A stretch of DNA of 64,000 nt from Turnera subulata (taxonomy: Eukaryota > Streptophyta > Magnoliopsida > Malpighiales > Passifloraceae): NCBI GenBank assembly GCA_028386065.3, contig JAKUCV010004732.1, positions 4,209-68,208 on the forward strand, written 5' to 3'. Below, piece by piece: positions 32,749 through 43,138 of the stretch (positions are counted from its first letter, which is position 1; each line of letters opens with the position of its first letter). The notes beneath the pieces are model-generated. The model had not been told where the DNA came from and did no database searches. It saw nothing but the letters and a program-made list of their open reading frames with translations. Position numbers and translations under genes: made by a program.

Positions 32749-33690
32749 CTAAAAACCAATTAGGAAGGGCGCGGGAATCAAGTTGGACTGAAATAATGAG
32801 GATCAAAACCAGAAAGAAAAGAAAAAATATGGAAATAGGTGCTGGCGGACATGTCGCAAAGACGCAAACAGGTGCCGGCGGACATGGCGACATGGCTGCC
32901 AGCATCTAGCGGCTTATGAACCCTTTTAAGGGTTAAAATTCTGGAGGAGTTTTGTGGAGAGGAGTAGCAAGAAGGCAGTAGCGAGAGGAGAGCAAGAAAA
33001 GAAGAGGAAGGAGGCGGATCAAAGCGAATCGGTGGAAGAAAGCTTCAAAGCCGAGTAGAGGATTCCAGTGTAGGCAGTCCCAGAAGAATCACCATATCTC
33101 GAGCTGTAGGCATCGGTTTGCTGCATTCTTGGAGTCCTTGAAAAGCTTAGAAGTAGACCTACAACTTTGTTGTTGACACAAGACACAATTCGGCCTCCTT
33201 CCATGTCGAATTGACCATTGAAATTCTGTCAAAATTCTGCTACGAAGTGGTAAGCAAGTAAAAGCAAGAGGAGGGATTCAAGAGGTAACTTGTTCTGATT
33301 TTCTTGATTGATTGTTGCTGTGACGAATTGTTGATGATGATGCTATGATGATCATATGATGCATGTTAAGAACTACATGAGATTTGAACTCATGATAGGA
33401 GGTACGCAGGCAGTTTCTAGTGGTTTTGAAACGCAAGCTCAATCTTTATTTACTTTCTGTTTTTTTGTTCTTTTAATTTTTTTAATTTTTTTGATTGTAT
33501 TTTTGTGCAACGGCATATGTTAATCTTTAATTGCACATGATCTCGCCCCAACATAGATGGGTGCCTAACACCTTCCAATCTGTGATAAACCCCCGGGTCC
33601 ACATCTTTGGTTCGTTCATTGGTTGCCTAAGGAGTCATTGGTTGCCTATGGAAGGTTTTTCCCTGGATTTTGTCCTATAATAAAATTCGG
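32749..33690 (+). mobile_element. Tat/Ogre-like LTR, 3' part, plus strand
   Basis: 33250-33690 is homologous to the complement of 17955-18425: shared AGGAGGGATTCAAGAGGTAAC, AAGAACTAC.TGAG.TTTGAAC, GGTGCCTAACACCTTCC and the final CCTGGATTTT....AATAAAAT. The sequence after it (gatgatgactccaaag) parallels the TGGTGGCAACTCCTTTG primer site. The 5' part before 33250 is only assigned by continuity. Confidence 0.6.
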
Positions 33691-33710
33691 ATGATGACTC
33701 CAAAGATGTG

Positions 33711-34040
33711 AATGGCGGTTAAGAAGAAGGTGGTGAGTAGGCCCAAAAAATTTTGAGTCGGGTACTCACACATGCGTGGATCAAGCTGAGGCCTAAGTGG
33801 GAATTGAAGTTTTTGCTTATACGAGTTTTGGACATTACTGGAAAGTTTGAGCATTCTCAATCTTCTTTTGCACATAGGAAGGCCAATATGGCTGCAGATT
33901 TTTTAGCAGGTTATGTTTAGCAATTTTTTATTTCTTCCTTTCACACTAACTTTCTTCAAGAATTTTGTAAACCTTAGAGGAATTCACCCTCCTTTCAATG
34001 CATGAAAGTGATGTGTTTTGATAAAAAAAAAAAAAAAAAA
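33711..34040 (+). pseudogene. 5'-truncated LINE 3' end with poly(A)
   Basis: Plus-strand reading SSFAHRKANMAADFLAGYV then TAG at 33918-33920: the 'R.AN..ADFLA' end of the plant LINE RNase H domain. A short 3' untranslated part ends in an 18-A run at 34023-34040. The upstream limit is set where coding resemblance fades, about 33771; a few bases before may be LTR flank. Confidence 0.75.
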
Positions 34041-34129
34041 GCCAAAATAATTAGTGTCTCCTAAATTCAACAAAAATAACTCAAGGATTAATTTCTTCTT
34101 TTCGATTTTTTTGGTCAAAATTAACCAGG

Positions 34130-35005
34130 ACCTACAGTCAACACCAAAAACAATGAAACCGAATCCCATATCCAAAACAATCAAAATTCAAGTGGTACTG
34201 CTATGCATTTTGAACGTCTGTTGTTGGAGTTCCAGTTTGCGTTGTAAATCAAAATTCTTGTTCATAAAAAAAAAAAACAATCAAAATTGTTCACTGCTTC
34301 TTCTCCATCACACCTTCCTTCTTTGTTTTTCTTTCTTCCCTCCCATCACCACATGAATTCAAACCCTCCCCTAAGGAAATGATAAACGTTCGCGCTATTA
34401 ACACCTGCTCCATCCTCTGCTCCGCCGCTACTTCTTCCCCTTCTTCCTCTTCCTCCTCCCCTCCCCTCTCCGCAATCCGCTGCCGTTTCCACCACTCTCC
34501 ACCTCCGCCGCCGTCAAAATCAATACTACGCTGCTCCTTACCCTTCCACCGCGAGCTCCCGTTCCGCCACAGCCACGGTTGCTCTCCTCGCACCTGCTTC
34601 GTCCACAGCCTCGTCGACATGGTCATGAAAGAGCTTGCCGCTTCCCGCAGACGCAAGCAGTCCCGCTTTGTCGTCAAGTACTCTCCCTTTTCCGTCTTTA
34701 ATACTCCTTTCCTGCCGTTTTTTATTAAATGTTATGTGGTTCGAAAGCTTTTCTGTATACATTTGGCGGCGCATAGGTTAACAAGTAGCGGAGAGCTCTC
34801 AAGCGACAAGCTTGTGAACCAGCCGTTAGCGGAAGGAGCATTGTTGGACTTCAAGAAGGATTCCGAGAGAGTGCTACTGGCAGTTGCGCAGAGGCCTGAT
34901 GGGAAGAGGAATTGGATGGTGTACGATCAGGTTTTTTCTTGTAGAAGAACAAACCAAAACAAAGAAAACAACTTGTACTTTCAGTGGATATATATAGGCT
35001 GCAGA
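34130..35005 (+). pseudogene. Truncated copy of RNR1-type gene (exons 1-2)
   Basis: Closely matches 60243-61035: same ATG context (34379), serine-rich transit-like N-terminus, HSLVDMV and AASRRRKQSR, intron 1, then SSGELSSDKLVN, LLDFKKDSERVLLAVAQRPD and GKRNWMVYDQ, and the first part of intron 2. Homology stops near 35005, after 'ggatatatatagg'. No later exons follow; unrelated sequence begins. About 110 bases in the 5' flank (34190-34300, with a poly-A tract) are absent from the 60 kb copy. It encodes no RNase II catalytic domain, so it cannot replace the full gene. Confidence 0.9.
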
Positions 35006-36416
35006 TGATCTTTGTTCATGGTGTCTTTATCTGTCTTGCATTCCTACCTCCGGATGGAGGTGCAAGACTGAGCCTACGTATTGCTTGGTAACCATCTATA
35101 ACTCTCTTCTGTCATAGTATCAGCTTTTTTTTTTTTTATGCTAATTGTCACATTATCATTTATCTAGTCCATGTAAAGCAAGCTCATGAATTACTTTGTT
35201 AAAGAAGCGTTGGCATCTGATTCAATTTGAAGGATTTGCTTATATATATATTGAATGACTAAGAGACTAAACCATCTAAACTGAACCCTCCCTTCATGAG
35301 CAAAAGTGCAAAACACTATGCATTTAGTTGTCGACTATCCTTGAGTTATTGGCATAACTAATTTGGTCAAGCATCTGAAACTTTCCCTATATGCTAGTAC
35401 ATTGTACGCAATTGCACGTTTTGTATTCATATATAGGAACGTATCCAAATCTGTTTTTGGCCATCATTCTTGCTATTGGTTTCAACTTCAATTTATTGTC
35501 ATCATTCATGTTATTATTTTCCAAATAACAAATACAATATGTAGTGGTGGCCCTAATAATAAATACAATATGTAGTGGTGGCTTTAGGGCTAAGAGTTGG
35601 CCATGACCGCCCCTATTTCTTTTATTTTCTCTTTTCATATAAGTTATGAATCTTTACTATAAAAAAGGTCTTTACATTAGCCACTTAAAAAATTATATCT
35701 AGCTTAGCCACTGAATGCATACAATATTAACTTGACATTTTTTTTTCAGACTATACTAATAGGCAACTAGTTGAACATAACATGCTCAAACAATGGGAAT
35801 TTATTGTCAAATCCTTCAAATTTCGAGATACAAAAATTATGTAACGAGCTCTGTCATTTATTTGCACACGCTAGTCAAATTTAGCACAAGTCCTTAGAGT
35901 GCGTTTGGTTCTTGGGACAGGGACGGGCGTGTTGGGACTGAGTCCCACAGGCGGGATGTTTGGAACGGTGGACATACTGTTCACGCGGGACGCGAGTCCC
36001 AAAAACTCAGGACAAAATTGAATTTTTTCGTCCCAAGGAAAAGGGAGGGACGGAGTCCCGTCCCAGGGACTACACTGTTTTCGTGACCGTTTTACCCCCG
36101 CTCATTTTTCGAAATGCCCAAAAGCCCACGCCGTATATAAACGGAAAATCAAAGGCGAGAAACGCACTCGAGGTACGTCTCTCTCTCTCACCCCTTCTGC
36201 TCTCTCTCTCTCAACTCTCTCTGCCTGCTCTCTCGCACTCGTCTCTCTCGATTTCGTCTCTCTCGATCTCGTCTGAGTCTCTCTTCTTCCTCCCCTTCTC
36301 ATTTATTTTCTCTGGGTTTTATTCACTGCGTTGCTTGTGTTGACTGATGTGTTGTTTGAATTGTGTTATAGTTGTAAGGGTTTCTGTAATAGGTTTTGTG
36401 TTCGAATTGATTGTTT

Positions 36417-37135
36417 GTTTGGGTTTTATATGTGTTTAATGGTTGTGTATTGTGGTTTGTGAGCTTCGATTTACCCATTTCAGGCCCCGATCCCCAAATC
36501 GTCACGAACCCTAATCATGTTTACTGTGTCTATTCGATGAAATTAAGTGTCTGTTTGGGTCTCATATGAGTTTATTTGGGTTGATAAGAGTTAATTTATG
36601 CTTTGTCTGCTTCGATTTACCCATTTAGGCCCCGACCCCCAAATCGTCATGAACCTTAGTTTTGTGTACTGTGTCTAGTTCATGAAATTGTGTGTTTGCT
36701 TGGGTCTGATATGAGTTTATTTGGCTTGATAAGAGTTAATTTATGCTTTGTCTGCTTCGATTTACCCATTTAGGCACCGACCCCCAAATCGTCATGAACC
36801 CTAATTTTCTGTACTGTGTCTAATCCATAAAATTGTGTGTTTGTTTGGGTCTCATATGAGTTTATTTGGCTTGATAAGAGTTAATTTGTGCTTTGTCTGC
36901 CTCGATTGAGCCCATTAACCCTTGATCCCCAAATCGACATGAACCCTAATTTTATAATTGCCTCTGAAATCCATGAAATTGATTGTGTATTGCCATGTGA
37001 TATGAGTTTGTTTGTTGTCAATTGTTGTTTGCATGCTTGACTTAACCCAATTGCCCCCATTTCCGAAATCAACATAAACCCTAAATTGAGAAATTGACCC
37101 TTATCCATGATATTGATTGAGTATTGCCATGTGAT
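36417..37135. repeat. Five diverged tandem repeats of ~140 bp in Harbinger 5' region
   Basis: Unit landmarks tttgggtctcatatgag, ttgataagagttaattt, cttcgatttacccattt and cccaaatcgtcatgaaccc recur at about 36417, 36553, 36696, 36843 and, weaker, 36995. Confidence 0.85.
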
Positions 37136-37745
37136 ATGAGTTTATTTGTTGTGAATTATTGTTTGCCCTGTCATATGAATGACCAATGGATATTCAGTAT
37201 ATCGGCTGGAAACTCACACCTAGCTAACCCCCACCTGGTTGGGTAGGCTGAGCTTGTGCACAATGCCACGTACCAAATATCCATTATCCTATGCCTTGGC
37301 TAAAATTCTGCTCTTTATGTAAACATTCTGAGTGCTGGGTTGTTGCTTATTTGCAATCTGTCTTTTGCATTTGGGTTGTTGGCTATATGTAATCTGTCTC
37401 GTGTACCACTGGGGAGACAACGCCACGTACATGCCTATATTAGGGTGTGGTTGCCCCGTATGTTGTTCTTTTTAACCTAAAATTCTGCTCTTTGTGTGAA
37501 CAGATCTGCTAGAAAAAAGGAAGTGAGAGCGAGGCGTTCTTTGGATAAATTGACATCAAGTTATATTGGGAAGTTAACAAAGGTATGCCTATCTATGACT
37601 TATGTCAAATGATGTTGGTACATGTGTGCTTGGTTGACATATTCACTATTTATTAAGTTTTCTGCTATTTTTGTCCATGCTGTGGTCTATGGTGCATGCT
37701 GTAATGTGAGTTTTTTTCTCCTTCACTGCTTGTTATAGATTGAAT

Positions 37746-39052
37746 ATGGATCATCTGGAACGCTCGATTATTGCTGCTGTGTTAGTTATTTGGTGGACCA
37801 ACCTTCAATTGTTGTTGAGTTCTGCTGCATTTCTAGTTGCATACATGCATAATGTGGGTTCTACGAATGAGAATAGGAGAGCGTTGAGGGATAGGACTTT
37901 TTCAACTTATTCAAGTAGGCGGGAAGTCATAGACTCATTGTGTAAGGCGTCTGATACCGACACTATAGACAATCTTAGGATGGACATGAATGCATTTGCT
38001 AAGTTGTGTGAGCTACTTACAGTTAAGGGTGGGCTTAAATCGAATGGAGCGGTAGAGGTAGAGGAGCAAGTTGTCATTTTCGCACATATCCTTGCACACC
38101 ACGAGAAAAATAGGGTAATGCAGACTAGGTTCCAAAGATCAGGAGAGACAATAAGTAGGCATTTCCATGCAGTTTTGAAGGCATTGATTATGGTGCAGAA
38201 TGACTTGTTAGTGAAACCAGAATCTGTTCTTGAGGATTGCAGTGATCATAGGTGGAAATGGTTCAAAGGGTGCTTAGGTGCATTAGACGGTTGCTACATA
38301 GATGTAACTGTCCCTGATGCACAGAAGTCTAGGTACCGGAGTAGGAAGGGTCATATAGCAGCTAATGTGCTAGGGGTATGTAACCGAGACATGAATTTCA
38401 TTTATGTCTTTCCTGGATGGGAGGGATCTGCAACTGATGCAAGGATCTTGCGTGACGTGGTTGGGAGAAGGAATGGACTACAAGTCCCTCGGGGTAGGTT
38501 TTTAATCATACCGTAGTACATAAAATTGGAGCATGTTGAAGTGATAGTTTAATTAATAGAGCATGTGATGATGTTTTAGGTAATTATTATTTGGTTGATG
38601 CTGGATATACCCATGGTCCTGGGTTTTTGGCCCCTTATAGGGGTGTGAGGTACCACTTGAGGGAGTGGGCGACTAGTAGTATCAGAATGCCGAGGAACCG
38701 CGAAGAGTTCTTCAATATGAAGCATGCTATGGCAAGAAATGTCATCGAACGTGCTTTTGGGTTGTTAAAGAAAAGATGGGCAATTCTTAAGAGCCCATCT
38801 TTTTACCCAATTCTAACTCAAGGTAGGATCATCATGGCATGTTGCCTGCTACATAACTTCATTAGGGCCACCATGGCTGTTGATCTGGAAGAAAACATTC
38901 CAGCTGATGACCCTGCCGCGGATGGAGATGATACAGAAGAGCCCCCTCAGTATGTTGAGTCCGTTTCCACAACTCAAGAGTGGAATGCAGAGCGTGATGC
39001 CTTGGCCCAACAGATGTATGATGATTGGAGAGCAAGTCATGTATGTAATTAG
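37746..39052 (+). CDS. PIF/Harbinger transposase (DDE), two exons, open
   Basis: Nuclease that cuts out and reinserts Harbinger elements at TWA sites. ATG at 37746. Exon 1 37746-38493, intron 38494-38579 (GTAGGT...TTTTAG, 86 bp), exon 2 38580-39052. The protein is 406 aa with no stop or frameshift. An N-terminal helical region (helix-turn-helix type, about residues 45-150) precedes the DDE_Tnp_4 nuclease: GALDGCYIDV (first D), SATDARIL (second D), NYYLVDAGY and FLAPYRGVRYHL, then ERAFGLLKKRWAIL with the glutamate. Introns upstream in the leader (37502-37739) are suggested by splice-site consensus. It is the best-preserved coding region of any transposon here. An alternative TTG start at 37740 is unlikely. 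Activity would also need ORF2, which is damaged. Confidence 0.92.
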
Positions 39053-39270
39053 ACATGCTTTGTTGCGTTTAATCAATTTTCCCCATTAACTGTATGGAAT
39101 ATTTCTGCGGAGTTAATAATTGTGACCTGAAACAATAATTCTATTTTCGGCCTCATAGAACTGTATTGGATTGATTGTATTATTGACTGTGTAATTGGTA
39201 CTCCAATTGAATGTCTGAGTAATTGAATGTGTGCTTCATTATTGGGATGATCAATTGTGTAATTGTTTGA

Positions 39271-39450
39271 GTTATTGTTGTATTGTGTCTGCCATTTCTT
39301 GGATGAGTTATTGTTTTATTGTGTCTGCCATTTCTTGGATGAGTTATTATTTAATTTTGTCTGCCATTTCTTGGATGAGTTATTGTTTAATTGTGTCTGC
39401 CATTTCTTGAATGAGTTATTGTTTTATTGTGTCGAATATTTCTTGGATGA
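39271..39450. repeat. Five tandem 36-bp repeats between transposase and ORF2
   Basis: Unit gttattgttttattgtgtct plus gccatttcttggatga, exactly 36 bp, five times from 39271 to 39450. The last copy has gaatatttc for gccatttc. No tool-like function is evident; it may be a spacer minisatellite. Confidence 0.95.
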
Positions 39451-39490
39451 GTATGTATAGTTTATATGAGTGCTTCTGCATAGAGTATCG

Positions 39491-40486
39491 ATGGGAGACA
39501 GGAGGGTGTGGTCTAACGCTGAGGTCGACGCATTTGTCGACATTCTGGACGAGCTGGTTGTTGAGGGGCAAATGGTGGATGCTGGGTCCTTCAGGCCTGG
39601 ATCCATCACCCAGATTGTGACGAGGATGAATGCCAAGTTCCCCACTGCTGGTTTTAATGCCAACCATGTCCGCAACAAGATGAAGAGGTTGAAGGCAAAG
39701 TTCTTTGTTGCTGCGGACATGGCCAACACAAGTGGGTTCGGCTGGAATTCTGAGAAGTTCTGTGTCGAAGTGGATGCTGAGGACATCCTGGATGCATATA
39801 TGAAGGTAAGTTTGGTTTCTCTGGTTTCCTAAGCTTGCTTTTCATTATTCCATTTTATTCCAATATGCATCTGTCTCACTGTATTGAAAGGAATATGTTT
39901 TTTGCTGCAGAAATATCCTAGCCGGGAGTATGTTTGTGGGAGAGCCTTCCCCCAATTCCCAAAGCTGCAACGAATTTTTGGTCGTGATAGGGCCACAGGA
40001 GAATATACAGAAACTCCGGCTGATGCCATGCAGAATATGCAGCAGGAGATGCAGCCAGAGGAGGTGGCAGACACCACTGGAGTTTCTGCACAGGCAACCA
40101 CTGCCAGCATGGGCACCACTGGAGCCGCACTCGGTGGTGGCGCCGCATCCTCTTCTGCGGCACCACCAGATGCGTCCATGTCATCTGGCTCATAGGGGAG
40201 CAAGAAGAGGAAGGCCCCGACTAATGATGCTCTGTGGGCTCTGACTGATGCCATCTGCATGGGGTTTGAGAAGGTGGGCATGCATCTAGGTGACATTGCA
40301 GCAGCCATTCGAGGGAAGGATTCGCCCCGTGCTTTGGGAGAGGAGCTGAGGAAGATGGGGATTACTACATTAGAAGTGATTGAGGTTGTGAAGGCAATGG
40401 GGCATCAACCCGAGTATGCCAACTATTTCTGGGAGCTGGAGCCCGAGCAACGCATTCAGTTTGTCGCCAGCCTGCTTGGGAAGTGA
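39491..40486 (+). pseudogene. Harbinger ORF2, Myb/SANT-like protein, one in-frame TAG
   Basis: Partner protein of PIF/Harbinger transposase; in known elements it helps transposase bind DNA and enter the nucleus. ATG 39491 (MGDRRVWSNAEVDAF). Exon 1 39491-39805, intron 39806-39910 (GTAAGT...CTGCAG), exon 2 from 39911. The Myb/SANT-like region includes VWSNAEVDAFVDIL, NHVRNKMKRLKAKF and the GFGWN motif (residues about 8-90). A linker rich in A/T/G/S follows. TAG at 40193-40195 interrupts the frame (CAG to TAG would do it). Beyond it lie a basic SKKRKA stretch, likely nuclear localisation, and a C-terminal helical domain to the TGA at 40486. Truncated at the stop, the protein would lose that C-terminal domain. 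Confidence 0.85.
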
Positions 40487-40788
40487 AGTTCGTAGGGGTT
40501 GTAGTAAGTGCTGCCGTTTTTGATGCAGTCTCGCCTTTTGGTACATATGACAGTAGCCTACTGACTAGTTAGCAGCTAGGAACTAACCCACGCAGTAGCG
40601 TAGAAGCTTATAACTGCTTTTATAGTCATCTGTGCTATGCAATTTTGGATATTCTCGACTAATAAGTCATGGCATGATGCATTTTGTAAGTATTGGGTAC
40701 ATGACCTTGGTTATTTCCCTAGATGCTTCTCCTTGTGTGGTTCTGTGGATTGCGGTAATGAATGCATTATTGCTTGGCATTTCTTACA

Positions 40789-40872
40789 AGCAGTATTCTA
40801 TATGTTTGTTGGCATTCTTTTTCATGCACAAGCAGTATTCTATATGTTTGTTGGCATTCTTTTTCATGCAAT
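40789..40872. repeat. Two tandem 42-bp repeats
   Basis: agcagtattctatatgtttg plus ttggcattctttttcatgca occurs twice, head to tail, between ORF2 and the third ORF. Confidence 0.95.
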
Positions 40873-41137
40873 TGGTAAATAGGGTAAGTTGGTATGTTGA
40901 ACAAGCTTGATTCATTGGTTAGTAGTAGCTGGTGCTGTGTTATTTGATGTTGTATTGATGTTGGCAGTGTCTAAGTAACTATGTTTGCTTGCATGAAGGC
41001 TTGTATTCTGGATGTTGATGACATTGTTAATGGCAAGTACTTAGGTAGATTGGAATGGTGGTTGGATTGAAGTTGACTTGTATATGTTCGAGTTATTGGT
41101 GTTGTAACCATGATTTGGGCATGTGTAGGTGTGAGCC

Positions 41138-41512
41138 ATGGGCAAATATAAGTATTATGTTGTGTATAACGGGAGGCGCAATGGTGTTTACGACAATTGG
41201 GACGAGGTTAAGCTGCAGATTGATTCCTTTCCGCATGCCAAATTCAAAGGTTTCTAAACCTTACAGGAAGCACAAGTTGCATATGTGTTAAGCGAGTAAC
41301 GATGGGTGCATGACAATGCACATGTTTTCGAAGACTCTCCATCAAGTCCGAGCGCAAATGCGGGTGTGCCCCCCAATATACGAATGCCGCATACCAACTT
41401 TGAGGGCATGAGACTTGCTTTGGATGCTCATGTGAAGTACATAGACTTGGTCAAAATGGCATTCGGCTTTGTCTTAGCATTGGTTGTCGTGGCCATTATG
41501 AAGAATTTGTAA
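41138..41512 (+). pseudogene. Third Harbinger ORF: RNase H1 N-terminal (hybrid-binding) domain plus membrane segment
   Basis: ATG at 41138 in a good context (gagccATGGG). Residues 1-39 hold KYYVVYNGRRNGVYDNWDEV then QIDSFPHAKFKGF; after TAA 41255-41257 the frame continues TLQEAQVAYVLSE. This is the RNase H1 N-terminal fold (Y.V..GR..G+Y..W.E...Q+..F..A.FK.F.T..EA), which binds RNA/DNA hybrids or dsRNA; the RNase H catalytic domain is absent. A second TAA is at 41297-41299. The same frame goes on to a 70-residue tail that ends in a hydrophobic helix (MAFGFVLALVVVAIM) and TAA at 41510-41512. Two stops make it a pseudogene unless an unseen intron removes them. Whether it belongs to the element's own set or was captured is open. 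Confidence 0.75.
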
Positions 41513-42170
41513 TCACTTAGAAAGAGTATTACAAATTCGATATTCGTACCTTTTTATTCACTTACCACTTATTCAATATATGTAACGAAACAATATTTCA
41601 CCAACTTACGGAAGTTTAGGAATTGGAAGAGAACAGATTTATTAGGTATTCAAATTTCACTTTTCACGCTCAATTAATGGTTAATTACAAAAGTTCATAT
41701 GGACAAAAGTATAACCAACAATTTGTCCAAAGACTTGGGTGAAAATTAGCGGTTTTCAAGAGAGTTGTCGTAAATTATTTTTATAATTTCCTACAAATTT
41801 TAATGACAAAGTATTTGTCACATGCCCAAAATGATATTATGAATAAATAAAATATAGTTTTCCATTTTACATACCTTCATTTACAGTTAAAATTCTCTTT
41901 ATTCTATACTTAACCACTTCTTCCAGTACCAAGGGCAATTTTGACATTACTACATTTAGTCCCTAGCTCTGTACAGCTAACCAAACATGATTTAGTACAG
42001 CAGTCCCAATCTCTGTCCCGCGTTCCAAACGCTTCATTGGACAGGACAATTGTCCAGTCCAGTCCAGTCCAGTCTAGTCCCGTCCAGTCCAGTCCCATCC
42101 TGCGTTCCAAACGCACCCTTAAAGTGTACAGACCATATTGGGCTGAATTTATTCTTTGTATCTTCCTAAA

Positions 42171-42765
42171 GGATTGGGCTCCTCTCCAGTTGGGAGTAAC
42201 AGGAGACATCCTGTTAAGTCAATCTCAACCATTAGATTAAATCTAATGGTTCTTAATTATTTTATAAGATACCTTTGCAACACTGCATTTATTTCTCTTG
42301 TTTCCTTTTTGTTTCTTCCTTTAACCGATGACATAAACAAAACAACTCATTTAATTTTTTTCTTTTTTCACACATGCTTTTTACTCTGTTATTTTTTTGT
42401 CTTCAACCTATGAAGGAAAACAAAAAAAATACCATGAATAGTGGATTTGCAATAAACTTAAAAAATTAATTGATCATTCAATAGAATTTTCTTTTACTCT
42501 CTTGTTTCTTGTTTTCAAAAAGAAGAAGATAGAGAGTATTTGCAAATCCAGTATTCATGGTTAAAGACAAAAAAATAAGAGTGTAAAAAGCATGTGTAAA
42601 AAAGAAAAAAATTAAATGAGTTGTTTTATCTATGTCATCGGTTAAAGGAAGAAACAAAAAGGAAAGAAGAGAAATAAATGCAAGAACCATTAGATTTAAT
42701 CTAATGGTTGAGATTGACTTAACAGGATATCTCCTGTTACTCCCTACTGGAGAGGAGCCCAATCC
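42171..42765. mobile_element. Foldback MITE, Mutator-like, 595 bp
   Basis: Almost the whole element is an inverted repeat: arms of about 270-290 bp begin GGATTGGGCTCCTCTCCAGT on both ends. An exact 9-bp target duplication CTTCCTAAA flanks it (42162-42170 and 42766-42774), the size made by Mutator-like transposases. Copy 2 of the duplicated segment lacks it (52640-52650, cttcctaattg). No coding capacity. Confidence 0.92.
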
Positions 42766-43138
42766 CTTCCTAAATGGTTATATAATTCTCTTGTATCAAC
42801 TCACTAAGCAATCACTTTGGACCACATCCTAACAATTTCTTGGTGGAATAATGATATTTTCCTCAAGTTATAGCTTTGAACTAACCATCTTGGTTTCTTT
42901 TCCAAAATGCACGGTCTTTTTTTTTAGAAATCATAATGCACGGAAATTGATGCATAACTTGAAGAGTTATAAAATGGTATTTCAATGGTTGTGATATTAT
43001 AGCTAAAACTCTCTTGTTGTTGTGTGGAACTTTGATGGCATATAATGATAAATAAGTCGTTGCGATTCCAATCACGGCGACTTTGAGAAATAGATACAGT
43101 TTTATTGCCATATAAGTAAGCAAAAGGCAATTCTTAAA

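Larger units (their letters stand above)
35897..42118 (+). mobile_element. PIF/Harbinger DNA transposon, 6222 bp, with transposase, ORF2 and a third ORF
   Basis: Inverted ends GAGTGCGTTTGG (left) and the complement GGGTGCGTTTGG (right); 3-bp target duplication TTA at 35894-35896 and 42119-42121, as expected for Harbinger. The empty site is seen in the duplicated segment near 52595-52605 (cccTTAgatgtac). The element holds a two-exon transposase, a Myb/SANT-like ORF2 and a further coding region with an RNase H1 N-terminal domain. Upstream of the transposase there are CT-rich leader, divergent tandem repeats and probable 5' untranslated exons (for example 37502-37580 between AACAG and GGTATGCC). 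Confidence 0.95.
35268..43110. repeat. Segmental duplication copy 1 (interrupted by Harbinger and MITE)
   Basis: 35268-35893 plus 42122-42170 and 42775-43110, with the insertions removed, match copy 2 (45855-46082 plus 52182-52960). Shared anchors: aaaccatctaaactgaaccc, catgcatttagttgt, gcatctgaaactttcc, tagtacattgtac, cacaagtcc-TTA-aagtgtaca, ttgtatcttcctaa. The copies are diverged with many small indels, so the duplication is not recent. Confidence 0.85.

Noticed and set aside
34291..34774. Minus-strand frames opposite the RNR1-type copies (also 60272-60739)
   Set aside because: Antisense shadows of serine-rich coding sequence.
36102..36302. CT-rich block with open frames before the Harbinger transposase
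   Set aside because: Simple sequence in the 5' leader.
36417..37135. Possible CRISPR array
   Set aside because: Units are ~140 bp and diverged along their whole length with no spacers; eukaryotic transposon context.
39424..40308. Minus-strand frames opposite Harbinger ORF2
   Set aside because: Shadow frames; the plus strand holds the Myb/SANT-like domain with splice sites.
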